In this document: piece after piece, positions 17,242 to 26,613 of the stretch
How positions within the stretch are numbered: the stretch's first letter is position 1
Layout of the letters: every line of letters starts with the position of its first letter
From: Bacteroidota bacterium
Lineage (GTDB): Bacteria; Bacteroidota; Bacteroidia; Bacteroidales; UBA12077
DNA: 50,575 bases
Assembly: GCA_020049295.1 (NCBI GenBank)
Contig: JAIFLC010000045.1
Span: 1 to 50,575 of the forward strand
Direction: 5' to 3'
The notes under the pieces: generated by a model
What the model saw: the letters and a program-made list of their open reading frames with translations, nothing else
What the model was told of the DNA's origin: nothing
Database searches by the model: none
Translations under genes and position numbers: made by a program

Positions 17242-18653
17242 ATATGTTGTCCTTTAAATATGGTTAATATGGTATAAATCATTATCTTAAAATCTACATA
17301 AAGCGACATGTTTTCGATATATAAGATATCGTATTTAAGCCTTTCTACCATCTGATCAACGCTTTCGGCATAACCATATTTTACCTGTCCCCATGATGTT
17401 ATTCCAGGTTTAACTTTTTGTAAATGCAAGTAATGTGGTGCTTTTTGAATAATCTGATCAATATAGTACTTGCGCTCAGGTCTTGGACCAACTAACGACA
17501 TATCACCCTTTAAAACATTATAAAAATTGGGTAATTCATCAAGTTTCGATTTACGCATAAACTTACCAAAAGGAGTTATCCTGTAATCATTTTTTGAAGA
17601 TAATGCTGGGCCATTTGTTTCTGCATCTTCCGCCATCGATCTGAATTTGTACAAGGTAAATGGTTTTCCGAATCGTCCAATTCTTTCGTGGCTATAAAGT
17701 ACTGGCCCTTTTGAAGTTAATTTTATACCAATGGCTAAAAACATGATGAGTGGTGATAAGATAACCAGAGCAATAAATGATAAAACAAAATCAATAGCTT
17801 GCTTGGTGTGTTCCTGCCATGTAGGCATCAAACTATGAGAAATCTGAATTAATGGTGTTCCATAAATCTGGGCCATTTTTACCTTACCCGTGAGTATATC
17901 ATACATGCTCGGAATCGCCTTGAGAATTACATCGTTGGTTTGAAGGTTGTTTATAATCTTTTCAATTTCTTTATGCTCATTCGATTCCAATGCTATTATT
18001 ATCTCTTCAATATGGTTTTCTTTTATAATCTGGTTGATTTGATTAAACGAACCGAGATTGGGAATATATTTTTCGAGTAAATAGCTTTCTTTTTGAATAA
18101 GATTTATAAAACCAATAAACTTATTACCGGTTGATTCTGTTTGGTTTTCGATATTCTTAAAAATTTCAACTGCTTTTTTGTTATCCCCAATAATCAGTGT
18201 GTTAAAACCATAAATTCGTTTATGAATTTTATTATTGGTTTGCGTTGTAATAATTAATCTAGGTATATAGGTAACAATAAAATGAATAATGAGCAATGCA
18301 AAAAATAAACGGTAATAATTCTGGTACGAAACAATTTCATCATCGAGTAATGAGGTAAAGAAAATAATAATAACCCCAATAATAGTAGTGAAAATTGTTT
18401 GACCAAGTTCTTTTAGTCTCGATTTACGATATATGTCTTTATAATAACCGGTTAAGTAATATAAAAATATCCAAAAGAAGGGGATTACGATTATCCCGAT
18501 ATAAAATCGTGATGTTAATTCGATGGGTATTTCGTAACCAAATTTCTGAGGTTCAATGTATAACTTGCGATAACTGTAAAATGCTGTCCAACTCAGAATA
18601 GCAGATAAAAAATCAAAAGCAATATACTTTAATGTGTGTAAAGTTTTATTCAT
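17238..18653 (-). CDS. exopolysaccharide polyprenyl glycosylphosphotransferase (WcaJ-like)
   Basis: The 471-residue protein has four N-terminal membrane helices (about residues 10-135), then a CoA-binding-like Rossmann region (LIIGDNKKAVEIFKNIE). The C-terminal bacterial sugar transferase domain starts near 285: KQAIDFVLSFIALVILSPL, LYSHERIGRFGKPFTLYKFRS, KLDELPNFYNVLKGDMSLVGPRPE. Such enzymes move a sugar-1-phosphate from a nucleotide sugar onto undecaprenyl phosphate, starting a repeat unit of capsule, exopolysaccharide or O-antigen. No Wzx/Wzy or glycosyltransferase cluster surrounds it, so the rest of the pathway lies elsewhere. A degenerate Gfo/Idh/MocA-like gene lies 81 bp upstream on the same strand. 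Confidence 0.93.
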   Translation of the reverse strand: MNKTLHTLKYIAFDFLSAILSWTAFYSYRKLYIEPQKFGYEIPIELTSRFYIGIIVIPFFWIFLYYLTGYYKDIYRKSRLKELGQTIFTTIIGVIIIFFTSLLDDEIVSYQNYYRLFFALLIIHFIVTYIPRLIITTQTNNKIHKRIYGFNTLIIGDNKKAVEIFKNIENQTESTGNKFIGFINLIQKESYLLEKYIPNLGSFNQINQIIKENHIEEIIIALESNEHKEIEKIINNLQTNDVILKAIPSMYDILTGKVKMAQIYGTPLIQISHSLMPTWQEHTKQAIDFVLSFIALVILSPLIMFLAIGIKLTSKGPVLYSHERIGRFGKPFTLYKFRSMAEDAETNGPALSSKNDYRITPFGKFMRKSKLDELPNFYNVLKGDMSLVGPRPERKYYIDQIIQKAPHYLHLQKVKPGITSWGQVKYGYAESVDQMVERLKYDILYIENMSLYVDFKIMIYTILTIFKGQHI

Positions 18654-18734
18654 GAAAAAATTGAAGTAAACAAGTAAGATTTACAACGCAAATAAAACAA
18701 AAATGTTGTTTTGGTAAAAATAATAAAACTACTG

Positions 18735-19667
18735 TTAATTATTATTCAGAAAAGTGGGATTTAATAATTGATAAAGCTTTTCCATTATGGTTTGTGTAAC
18801 CTGAATCATATACAATTCGTTGGGTGTTTCACTAATATTGGTATTGTTATCACTTTTAACTAAGTGCAGAAAGTGCTTTAACTCAATATCAATGGAGGAT
18901 TTTGTCTCTGTTTTAAAATCTGTTGTAATTATCTGACCATGAATTATATCCTGTTTCAAAGCAAGGTGATTCGAAAAATCAATTTTAATAAGTTGATTTG
19001 ATTGATAAAATGTTGCAGTATTTTGCTTGTCTTTAGAAATGTTATTGTATTTGATGGTTGTTTGACATCCATTGTCAAAATCAAGACGGATATAGATTAG
19101 ACTAAAATGATTTAAGTCAATAGGGATAGCATTTACAGATATTTTTTTTACTCCTGAACTAGCCGTCGTTATAGCCAGACTTACATCATTGAAAATTTCG
19201 TAGAAATAGTTTTTAGGTCTGAAAAAGAAATTTTGTTCCTGGTTTATTTCAATGAGCTGGGGCAAAGAAATTGATGAGGACGCAATAAGATATTCAGGTG
19301 CAAATAAATATGCATTTTTAATATGAATCTTGATTTGTGCTTCTAATGCTATTTTATAAATTTGTTTTATTTCTTCCAGGCTTAGCTCTGATATATCTTC
19401 AATGAATAAATAGCATGATTTTTTTAATGCATTTATTGCAAATTCAATATTTGGCTTTAAAGAATTAGCAAAATAAATAGCATCTACAGTTTCAAAAAGT
19501 AAATGGGCCGATGAAAAAAGGTCAAGATCAAATCGTTTGCTTAAGGGTAGAATTTCTTCTCTGTGAGGTGAGAAAATCCCATAAAGATTGCTTTCCAAGG
19601 AGTTTTTAAGCTGTTCAACTTTCGATTCTTCGGTCGATGAATTGATACCAATTATGCCAATTTTCAT
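18735..19667 (-). CDS. degenerate Gfo/Idh/MocA-like protein
   Basis: The 310-residue protein has the outline of a Gfo/Idh/MocA oxidoreductase: an N-terminal Rossmann strand MKIGIIGINSS, then YGIFSPHREEI, DAIYFANSLKPN and a short C-terminal beta domain. The motifs normally needed for function are weak or missing. The dinucleotide loop G-x-G-x-x-G is reduced to GIIGINSS, the E-K-P lysine position reads I-E-D-I-S, and no D-x-G-x-H is seen where catalysis usually occurs. It is probably a divergent or non-catalytic relative rather than a working dehydrogenase. It sits upstream of the sugar transferase gene on the same strand, suggesting an exopolysaccharide-related role. Confidence 0.6.
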   Translation of the reverse strand: MKIGIIGINSSTEESKVEQLKNSLESNLYGIFSPHREEILPLSKRFDLDLFSSAHLLFETVDAIYFANSLKPNIEFAINALKKSCYLFIEDISELSLEEIKQIYKIALEAQIKIHIKNAYLFAPEYLIASSSISLPQLIEINQEQNFFFRPKNYFYEIFNDVSLAITTASSGVKKISVNAIPIDLNHFSLIYIRLDFDNGCQTTIKYNNISKDKQNTATFYQSNQLIKIDFSNHLALKQDIIHGQIITTDFKTETKSSIDIELKHFLHLVKSDNNTNISETPNELYMIQVTQTIMEKLYQLLNPTFLNNN

Positions 19668-19688
19668 AATAAATCAGGGTTGTTTCTA

Positions 19689-19696
19689 CAAACTTA
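19689..19696 (-). promoter_or_regulatory. -7 promoter element of the Gfo/Idh/MocA-like gene
   Basis: The minus strand reads TAAGTTTG, an exact TAnnTTTG, 21 bases before the start codon. No clear TTTG is found at the right distance upstream. Confidence 0.4.
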
Positions 19697-19856
19697 GTTC
19701 ATTTAAAAAATTACAGTTCACAATCAGACAGCTATTTATCAACGTTATTGTGTTAATAACCAACATTGGTTTGTGTTATGTTGTTGTTATTTAGCAAATT
19801 ATCAATTATCAATGGGTAAATGACTATGGTCTTGTTTTATCAATCTAGATTGGAGC

Positions 19857-19888
19857 TTTGAAATTTGTGAATTGTTCTCTTATCTTTG
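19857..19888 (+). promoter_or_regulatory. promoter of pcm
   Basis: TTTG (19857-19860), 20 bases of spacer and TATCTTTG (19881-19888) make a full Bacteroidota promoter. The leader would be about 25 bases. The rest of the 253-base gap 19668-19920 holds only AT-rich sequence with a short GTTATT/AATAAC inverted repeat. Confidence 0.7.
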
Positions 19889-19920
19889 TTTTTTATTTTT
19901 TAATACCCGGAGAATATTAA

Positions 19921-20562
19921 ATGGTTGATTCGTACAGGCACAAAGGATTACGGCAGAAACTGGTTGAAACGATTAAGGAAAAAGGAATTAAAGATGTCCG
20001 AGTGCTTGAAGCTATTGGAAAAGTTCCACGGCATTGCTTTATGGATAGTGGATTTGTAGAATTTGCATATCGCGATCAGGCATTTCCGATTGCTGCCGGA
20101 CAAACTATTTCGCAACCCTATACTGTTGCATTTCAAACCGAATTGTTAGAAGTTAAAAAACACGATAAAATTCTTGAAGTAGGTACCGGATCGGGTTATC
20201 AGTGCGCCATATTGCTCGAGTTAGGTGCAAAAGTTCATACCATTGAACGTCACCGTGAGCTTTTCTTAAAAGCGAAAACAATACTTAACGAAATGGGTTA
20301 TAAACCTTATTTTTATTATGGTGATGGGTATCTTGGTCAACCATCACAAACTCCATTTGATAAGATTATTATAACTGCCGGAGCACCTGAAATTCCTAGA
20401 GAACTTCTAAAACAACTAAAGGTCGGAGGCAGAATGGTAATTCCTGTTGGAGGTTCATCAGGTCAGGTTATGATGACAATTGACAGAATCGACGAAGATG
20501 AATTTAAAGAAACAGAACATGGATATTTTGCATTTGTACCCATGCTTAAAGGAAAACAATAA
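19921..20562 (+). CDS. pcm: protein-L-isoaspartate O-methyltransferase
   Basis: The 213-residue protein has the PCMT sequence VLEAIGKVPRHCFM, then IAAGQTISQPYTVAFQTELL, the SAM-binding motif I ILEVGTGSGYQCAIL, motif II PFDKIIITAGAPEIPREL and the late LKVGGRMVIPVG. It methylates isoaspartyl residues in aged proteins, starting their repair to aspartate. Length is normal. The downstream metallo-hydrolase gene begins 15 bp after the stop, so they are probably cotranscribed. Confidence 0.97.
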   Translation: MVDSYRHKGLRQKLVETIKEKGIKDVRVLEAIGKVPRHCFMDSGFVEFAYRDQAFPIAAGQTISQPYTVAFQTELLEVKKHDKILEVGTGSGYQCAILLELGAKVHTIERHRELFLKAKTILNEMGYKPYFYYGDGYLGQPSQTPFDKIIITAGAPEIPRELLKQLKVGGRMVIPVGGSSGQVMMTIDRIDEDEFKETEHGYFAFVPMLKGKQ

Positions 20563-20577
20563 CCAAAATTATAACGA

Positions 20578-21222
20578 ATGACTCAGATAAAATCTTTTGT
20601 TTTTAATCCATTTCAGGAAAATACCTATATTTTGTTTGATGAAACAAACGAATGTGTTGTTATTGATGCTGGGTGTAATGATACGAATGAGCAGCTCCTA
20701 TTGATTACATTTATTGAAGAAAAAGGACTGAACGTAAAAAAGATTTTGAATACTCATTGTCATATCGATCATATATTGGGTAATGCTTTTTTAGTTGAAA
20801 AGTTTAATGTACCATCTATTGCTCATCAGGATGACTTACCATTGCTGCAGAGGGCAAATGACATGGCTATTGCATTTGGGTTTAATATTCAGAAACCACC
20901 AATGCCAACCGTTTGGGTTAATCATAACGATATTATTGAATTTGGAAATACGAAATTAAAAGTATTACATGTTCCCGGCCACTCACCTGGTTGCATTGCT
21001 TTTTATTGCGAAAAAGATGGATTTGTTATTGTCGGAGATGTCCTTTTTAAAGGAAGCATTGGCAGAACAGACCTTCCTGGGGGTGATTATGATACAATTA
21101 TTAATTCAATAGAACAGAATTTGTTTTCTTTACCAGAAAATGTGGTGGTTTATTCGGGTCATGGCGAAAAAACAACTATTGGTTTTGAAAAAAACACCAA
21201 CCCGTTTTTTACAAATCATTAA
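20578..21222 (+). CDS. metallo-beta-lactamase-fold hydrolase, glyoxalase II-like
   Basis: The 214-residue protein has the zinc ligands of the family: T-H-C-H-I-D-H (HxHxDH), HVPGHSPGC, the bridging aspartate in VIVGDVLFKGSIGRTDLPGG and the last histidine in VVYSGHGEKTTIGFEKNTNPF. This is the short YcbL-type group related to hydroxyacylglutathione hydrolase. It probably hydrolyses a thioester, but the substrate is not readable from sequence. It follows pcm by 15 bp. Confidence 0.92.
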   Translation: MTQIKSFVFNPFQENTYILFDETNECVVIDAGCNDTNEQLLLITFIEEKGLNVKKILNTHCHIDHILGNAFLVEKFNVPSIAHQDDLPLLQRANDMAIAFGFNIQKPPMPTVWVNHNDIIEFGNTKLKVLHVPGHSPGCIAFYCEKDGFVIVGDVLFKGSIGRTDLPGGDYDTIINSIEQNLFSLPENVVVYSGHGEKTTIGFEKNTNPFFTNH

Positions 21223-21321
21223 TAGTGGGCCCTAAACAAAGAGGATGAATTGTTGTTTTATAACATGCATTTTTAATTCATTACATGATATTTATTATGA
21301 TGATTCTTTTATCTAATTTTA

Positions 21322-21329
21322 TAATTTTG
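21322..21329 (+). promoter_or_regulatory. -7 promoter element of gcvP
   Basis: TAATTTTG is an exact TAnnTTTG, 45 bases before the gcvP start. No TTTG is found about 19 bases upstream, so the -33 part is weak. Confidence 0.45.
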
Positions 21330-21374
21330 AATGTTTTTTAAACTTCTAATACTAACTATTATAATATCCTAATT

Positions 21375-24269
21375 ATGGCTCTTGATAATTTTATTCAACG
21401 TCACAATGGTCCTCGCGATCATGAAATAGATTTAATGTTAAAGAAGATCGGGGTTTCAAACTTCGACGAACTAATTGATAAAACTGTTCCAAAAACAATT
21501 CGTCTTGAAAAGCCACTTAATTTACCAAAAGGAATTAGTGAGTATGAGTATCTGCAGAAATTAATGAAGATTGCTTCTAAAAATAAGCTTTTTAGAACAT
21601 TTATTGGTATGGGTTACTATGATACCATATTACCAGCAGTAATTCAACGCAATATTCTCGAAAATCCAAGCTGGTACACATCATATACTCCATATCAGGC
21701 AGAAATTTCACAAGGTCGATTGGAAGCATTGCTAAATTTCCAGACTGTTGTTATGGATCTTACTAAAATGGAAATTGCTAATGCATCATTACTCGATGAA
21801 GCAACTGCAGCTGCTGAAGCAATGATCATGTTCCATAATTCACGATCAAGAGCACAGGTTAAAAACGAAGCAAATATATTCTTCGTTGATGAAAATATCT
21901 TTCCACAAACGATTGATGTTATCGAAACTCGTGCAAATCCGCTCGGAATTGAAATTTTGAAAGGTAAATTTACAGATATTGCTTTTAATGATAAGGTATT
22001 TGGTGCAATCGTTCAATATCCTGCTGCTGATGGTAAGATTATAGATTATAAAGAATTTGTTGCCAAAGCTCATGAAAAAGAAATTGCTGTTGCAGTGGCA
22101 GCTGATATTATGAGCCTAGTTTTATTAACTCCTCCTGGCGAATGGGGTGCTGATGCCGTTATTGGTTCAACTCAGCGGTTTGGTATACCTATGGGTTATG
22201 GCGGTCCTCATGCTGGTTTCTTTGCAACAATGGATAAGTTTAAGAGAAGCATGCCAGGTCGTATAATTGGTGTTTCAAAAGATGCTCAGAATAAATTAGC
22301 ATTAAGAATGGCCTTGCAAACGCGCGAACAACATATTAAACGTGAGCGTGCTACTTCAAACATTTGTACTTCGCAAGCTTTATTAGCTAATATGGCCGGA
22401 ATGTATGCAGTTTATCATGGTGCCGAAGGATTAAAACGTATTGCAATGCATATTCATTCTATGGCAGTTACGTTAAATGAGAAACTACAGGCATTAGGAT
22501 ATAAACAAGAAAACAAAGACTTTTTCGATACATTAAGAATCGATCTGGGTAGTATAAAAGTCGCTGATATTAAAAAATTAGCTCTCGAAAAAGAAATCAA
22601 TTTTAACTATATCGATGAAAAAACAATTGGTATTAGTACCGATGAAACAACTCTTATTCAGGATGTAAACAATGCTATTGATGTTTTTGCTAAAGCTGCA
22701 GGTAAAAATGCTGAAAAATTAAATCAGACATCAACGACTATTGCTTTTGATAAAAAATTCGAACGCAAGAGCGATTTCTTAACCTTGGACGTATTTAAAA
22801 AATACCGTTCCGAAACTGAAATGATGCGATATATCAAGAAGCTTGAAAGAAAAGACTTCTCGTTAACTCATTCAATGATTTCACTTGGTTCATGCACAAT
22901 GAAACTGAATGCTGCAACTGAAATGTTTGCAATGAGCTGGCCACAATTTGGCGGAATGCATCCATTTGCACCTGCTGATCAGGCCGAAGGATACCATCAG
23001 TTAATTAGTGAACTTGAGGACGACCTAAAAGTAGTTACCGGATTTGAAGCAATTTCATTCCAGCCAAACTCAGGTGCTGCAGGTGAATATGCTGGTTTAA
23101 TGGTTATCCGTCAGTATCATATTGAACATGGTCAGGGTCATCGCACGGTTGCTCTTATTCCATCATCAGCTCATGGAACTAATCCTGCAAGTGCTGTTAT
23201 GGCGGGGATGAAAGTAATTGTTGTGGAGTGCGACAAAAACGGGAATATCGATGTTGATGATTTAAAGAAAAAAGCTGAAGAACACAAAGATGATTTGGCT
23301 GCTTTCATGGTTACTTATCCATCAACACACGGTGTTTTCGAAAGCCGTATTAAGGAAATGAATGAGATAATCCACAAAAATGGTGGTTTAGTATATATGG
23401 ATGGTGCAAATATGAATGCCCAGCTAGGATTAACAAATCCAGCAACTATTGGCGCTGATGTTTGCCATTTAAATTTACATAAAACATTTGCAATTCCTCA
23501 CGGCGGTGGTGGTCCTGGTGTTGGTCCAATTGGAGTAAATGCTAAGTTGAAACCATTTCTACCGTCGCATCCTGTTGTAAAAGTTGGTGGTGAAAAAGGT
23601 GTTAAAGCTGTTTCTGCAGCTCCCTGGGGCAGTGCAAGTGTTTTAACCATTTCTCACGCATTTATTAAAATGATGGGTGGCGAAGGACTAACAAGTGTTA
23701 GTAAAATGGCAATTCTAAATGCAAATTATCTGGCTGCATCACTTAAAAAGTATTACGATGTTGTGTATTCAGGCGAAACTGGTTTTGTTGCTCATGAAAT
23801 GATCTTTGAGTGTCGTAACTTTAAGCCAATGGCAAACATTACCGAAACCGATATATCTAAACGATTGATGGATTATGGGTTCCATGCTCCAACATTATCA
23901 TTTCCAGTGCATGGTACACTTATGGTGGAACCTACTGAAAGTGAATCATTACAAGAGCTAGATCGTTTTATTGAAACTATGATTGCAATATATAACGAAA
24001 TTATTGAAGTTAAAGATGGTAAAGTGGATCCAGAAAACAATGTTTTGAAAAATGCTCCTCATACTCAAGAGGTTGTTATTGCAGATAATTGGAACAGACC
24101 ATATGCAAGAGAAAAAGCTGCATTTCCATTAGCATGGATTCGCGAAAACAAATTCTGGCCAACAGTTAGCCGTATCGACGATGGTTATGGCGACCGCAAC
24201 CTGATTTGTACATGCGCTCCAATTGATGATTATCGTGAAGGTAAGTTTACTTTTGAATCAGTAAAATAA
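21375..24269 (+). CDS. gcvP: glycine dehydrogenase (decarboxylating), P protein
   Basis: The 964-residue protein is the single-chain P protein of the glycine cleavage system. It opens with [21 protein letters not shown]. The first half contains [20 protein letters not shown]; the second half carries [15 protein letters not shown] and the PLP lysine Lys703 in [18 protein letters not shown]. It decarboxylates glycine and passes the methylamine to the lipoyl H protein, feeding one-carbon metabolism. The T and H protein genes are not in the window. A strong palindromic terminator follows. Confidence 0.98.
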   Translation: MALDNFIQRHNGPRDHEIDLMLKKIGVSNFDELIDKTVPKTIRLEKPLNLPKGISEYEYLQKLMKIASKNKLFRTFIGMGYYDTILPAVIQRNILENPSWYTSYTPYQAEISQGRLEALLNFQTVVMDLTKMEIANASLLDEATAAAEAMIMFHNSRSRAQVKNEANIFFVDENIFPQTIDVIETRANPLGIEILKGKFTDIAFNDKVFGAIVQYPAADGKIIDYKEFVAKAHEKEIAVAVAADIMSLVLLTPPGEWGADAVIGSTQRFGIPMGYGGPHAGFFATMDKFKRSMPGRIIGVSKDAQNKLALRMALQTREQHIKRERATSNICTSQALLANMAGMYAVYHGAEGLKRIAMHIHSMAVTLNEKLQALGYKQENKDFFDTLRIDLGSIKVADIKKLALEKEINFNYIDEKTIGISTDETTLIQDVNNAIDVFAKAAGKNAEKLNQTSTTIAFDKKFERKSDFLTLDVFKKYRSETEMMRYIKKLERKDFSLTHSMISLGSCTMKLNAATEMFAMSWPQFGGMHPFAPADQAEGYHQLISELEDDLKVVTGFEAISFQPNSGAAGEYAGLMVIRQYHIEHGQGHRTVALIPSSAHGTNPASAVMAGMKVIVVECDKNGNIDVDDLKKKAEEHKDDLAAFMVTYPSTHGVFESRIKEMNEIIHKNGGLVYMDGANMNAQLGLTNPATIGADVCHLNLHKTFAIPHGGGGPGVGPIGVNAKLKPFLPSHPVVKVGGEKGVKAVSAAPWGSASVLTISHAFIKMMGGEGLTSVSKMAILNANYLAASLKKYYDVVYSGETGFVAHEMIFECRNFKPMANITETDISKRLMDYGFHAPTLSFPVHGTLMVEPTESESLQELDRFIETMIAIYNEIIEVKDGKVDPENNVLKNAPHTQEVVIADNWNRPYAREKAAFPLAWIRENKFWPTVSRIDDGYGDRNLICTCAPIDDYREGKFTFESVK

Positions 24270-24287
24270 AAATCGCTTATAAAAATT

Positions 24288-24321
24288 AAAGAGCCTCAGT
24301 TTAAACTGAGGCTCTTTTTTT
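24288..24321. terminator. bidirectional terminator after gcvP
   Basis: A perfect 24-base palindrome (24291-24314, arms GAGCCTCAGTTT and its complement) is flanked by AAA and a T-run. It serves gcvP and the convergent hypothetical gene on the minus strand. Confidence 0.9.
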
Positions 24322-24796
24322 ATTTCTTTTTTATTGTTTCTTTACATTTTTCAATTGTTTTTAGCCATTTTTCAGCTATCTGAAACTCATTGTGCATAGT
24401 TAAACCATCGTGTTCAGAGTTGTAAAACTCTATCTTACTGTTTGTTGATTTATTCAAAAACGAAAACTCCAAAACCAAACTTTCATTATCTGTTTCTGTG
24501 TTTCGAATATTAGAAATTTTACAAGCCTGAACCTGCAATAAATCAACTTCCTGAAACTCCTTGTTTTTGTCTAATGATGAGAAATAATAAACTCTTCTTG
24601 CATTGGAATCTATTCCAATTGCATAATTATTCCAGTATTCATATTCTGTTATTTTACCATTATTTTTATTTGCCTGTGACTGGATTTTTGAAAGTATTTT
24701 TTGCCCTTTTCTTTTTCTTGAAAGATTAAGTAAGAAAATGGGTGCAATTATTAGGGCCAAACAAATTATTCCGATTAAAATTGATGTTGTTTCCAT
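24320..24796 (-). CDS. hypothetical membrane-anchored protein
   Basis: The 158-residue protein has one N-terminal membrane helix (about residues 5-25), a basic segment LSRKRKGQK, then a soluble domain with beta strands (YAIGIDSNARRVYYFSS and VDLLQVQACKISN) and a helical end. The arrangement, one helix plus a small PH-like beta domain, is seen in several uncharacterised Bacteroidota proteins; I do not recognise a named family. It is convergent with gcvP and followed by the shared palindromic terminator. Confidence 0.65.
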   Translation of the reverse strand: METTSILIGIICLALIIAPIFLLNLSRKRKGQKILSKIQSQANKNNGKITEYEYWNNYAIGIDSNARRVYYFSSLDKNKEFQEVDLLQVQACKISNIRNTETDNESLVLEFSFLNKSTNSKIEFYNSEHDGLTMHNEFQIAEKWLKTIEKCKETIKKK

Positions 24797-24889
24797 AAAT
24801 ATTTCTGTATTATATATAATTATTTATTACTCCGGCTGGGTAAAGCAGAGATAATTTTTACTAAAAACTTTTATTTTCAAAGATTATAA

Positions 24890-25264
24890 TTACCAGAAAT
24901 AATGAAAGGGGAAAACGACTTTTATAGAATTAAAGCTAAACAGAATAATATCAGAAGCAGATACTAGTTCTGATAACTTATTTTCGTTCAGAAATTCAAT
25001 TAGTTTCTCCTGAAAAGAGAAATCAGTTAAATGCTTTTTGTAAAGCAAGGAGTAATTAATTGATATGTAATTTGTTATCTGTTCTTTTTGCAGAGTCGAA
25101 CAGAATAAATCTAAGTTTTCATTTAAAAAATATTGACTTGGATCTTCCTGTAGTGGCTTCTGTTGATTTGTAATTAATGAAAAATTAGTACAGTTTATAT
25201 AAATAATAAATAATGAAATAAGCAGTAATGTCGATTTTTCAATATTTAGTACCATTTTCTTCAT
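24890..25264 (-). CDS. hypothetical exported protein
   Basis: The 124-residue product has a hydrophobic N-terminus (STLLLISLFIIYINC) that could be a signal peptide or a lipoprotein signal, although the lipobox is poor. The rest is polar, rich in asparagine, serine and leucine, with aromatic residues at the end (FPFHYFW). I do not recognise it. It has an ATG start and lies between the 24320 gene and the molybdoenzyme operon, on the same strand as both. Confidence 0.45.
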   Translation of the reverse strand: MKKMVLNIEKSTLLLISLFIIYINCTNFSLITNQQKPLQEDPSQYFLNENLDLFCSTLQKEQITNYISINYSLLYKKHLTDFSFQEKLIEFLNENKLSELVSASDIILFSFNSIKVVFPFHYFW

Positions 25265-25323
25265 TCGACAATATTATGAAATTTTCAAAGACTAAATTTG
25301 TTTTAGATGGGTTTAATTTATTT

Positions 25324-26613
25324 CTAAGTTATACTGAGTTCAAATTTTGGATCAGGAACGGTTAACTCATTATAAAACTCAATACGGTCTCTAATTTCTC
25401 CAATTAAAACAGTAGCAATGATGTAATAAATGGATTGTTCAAAATATAATAATACCAATCCAGCTAATGCGAATGTAATTCTTAAGGTAGAGATTATCCA
25501 TTGTGGATTCTTGTATTTTATCTTTCGATAGATATAAAGGATTGTTTTAAAAATAATTATACCTGCAAATAGCTCAAACCAGTTAACAAATAATGCATAA
25601 AATGTGATTCCAATTAATAGTGTTTGTGCTGAATGAATTCTTATTGGCCAACGCCAGTGTGCGAGCCTGTAAATCATATCTATAGCAAAAAGAAAAAGAA
25701 TACCAATAAACGAGATAATGAAATTGGGGATATCATAAATAAAGAAATCACAGAATACTCCGGTAAAAAACAAGGAGAATAAAACAATTTCTCTGCTAAG
25801 CCAAGAGCTGCGTATGTTTGTTACGGATCGCCAGGCTCTGTTTTTTTTTCCAAGATGCAACATACTGAGCATAGCACTTAAGACCCCAAAAAACAGATAG
25901 GTAATTTTATAACTAAAAGTAAAACTATTTGTTAATTCGGCAGCATAAATACTTACAAGCAGAGCCGAAAGTATTGTAAAAATAATCAAAGGCCATTCTT
26001 CGTGTGCAGTTATTTTCTTCTTAGGTTCATGCTTAATTTGTTCTGTCTGATCTGTAAATAGGTTCAAATCCATTTCTGGTCCATTTTCCTTTCGTAATTT
26101 GTTGATTTTTATACTTGAACCGACATTAACAGGAACAGGGCTTGATTCTATGGATTCTTCTCTTGAAAATTCCAGGTTAACAAAATCCAATGCACCAACC
26201 GGGCACTGATTGGCACAGGCTGGCTTTAAATTTTCCTCAATTCTATGATTACAGAATGTGCATTTTTCGATAACTCCTATTTTTGCATTAAACGTTGGAG
26301 CATCATACGGACATGCCCATGTGCAATATTTACATCCAATGCATTTTTCGGGATGATGAATAATAGCTCCTGTTTTTTCATCGCGCGAGTAGGCGAGGGC
26401 AGGGCAGTTTTTTAAGCAAGGTGCATCTTCACAATGATTGCATGCCAATGATAGATAGAATAATGGTAAATTTGGGAAATGGAAATCCTGAGATTGGAGA
26501 ATATTTCTCCATTGATTTGGCGACTGAAAACCATTTTCATTCATACATGCAACAACGCAGGCATGACAACCCACACATTTGTTCTGATCGAATATGAAAA
26601 TGTTTCGCACCAT
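25324..26613 (-). CDS. fused 4Fe-4S electron transfer and membrane anchor protein (DmsB-DmsC-like)
   Basis: The 429-residue protein joins two subunits that are separate in E. coli DMSO reductase. Residues 1-150 are DmsB-like with sixteen cysteines for four 4Fe-4S clusters: 13/16/19/23, 58/61/66/70, 91/94/97/101 and 118/121/133/137. Residues from about 205 to 415 contain eight hydrophobic helices like DmsC, which passes electrons from menaquinol. There is no signal peptide, so the FeS domain should face the cytoplasm. Its ATG overlaps the stop of the molybdoenzyme gene by one base (TAATG), so both are made together. Confidence 0.9.
   Translation of the reverse strand: MVRNIFIFDQNKCVGCHACVVACMNENGFQSPNQWRNILQSQDFHFPNLPLFYLSLACNHCEDAPCLKNCPALAYSRDEKTGAIIHHPEKCIGCKYCTWACPYDAPTFNAKIGVIEKCTFCNHRIEENLKPACANQCPVGALDFVNLEFSREESIESSPVPVNVGSSIKINKLRKENGPEMDLNLFTDQTEQIKHEPKKKITAHEEWPLIIFTILSALLVSIYAAELTNSFTFSYKITYLFFGVLSAMLSMLHLGKKNRAWRSVTNIRSSWLSREIVLFSLFFTGVFCDFFIYDIPNFIISFIGILFLFAIDMIYRLAHWRWPIRIHSAQTLLIGITFYALFVNWFELFAGIIIFKTILYIYRKIKYKNPQWIISTLRITFALAGLVLLYFEQSIYYIIATVLIGEIRDRIEFYNELTVPDPKFELSIT

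Noticed and set aside
19668-19920. Possible tRNA or small RNA in the 253-base gap
   Set aside because: No cloverleaf or conserved structure was found by eye; only a short inverted repeat and the pcm promoter.
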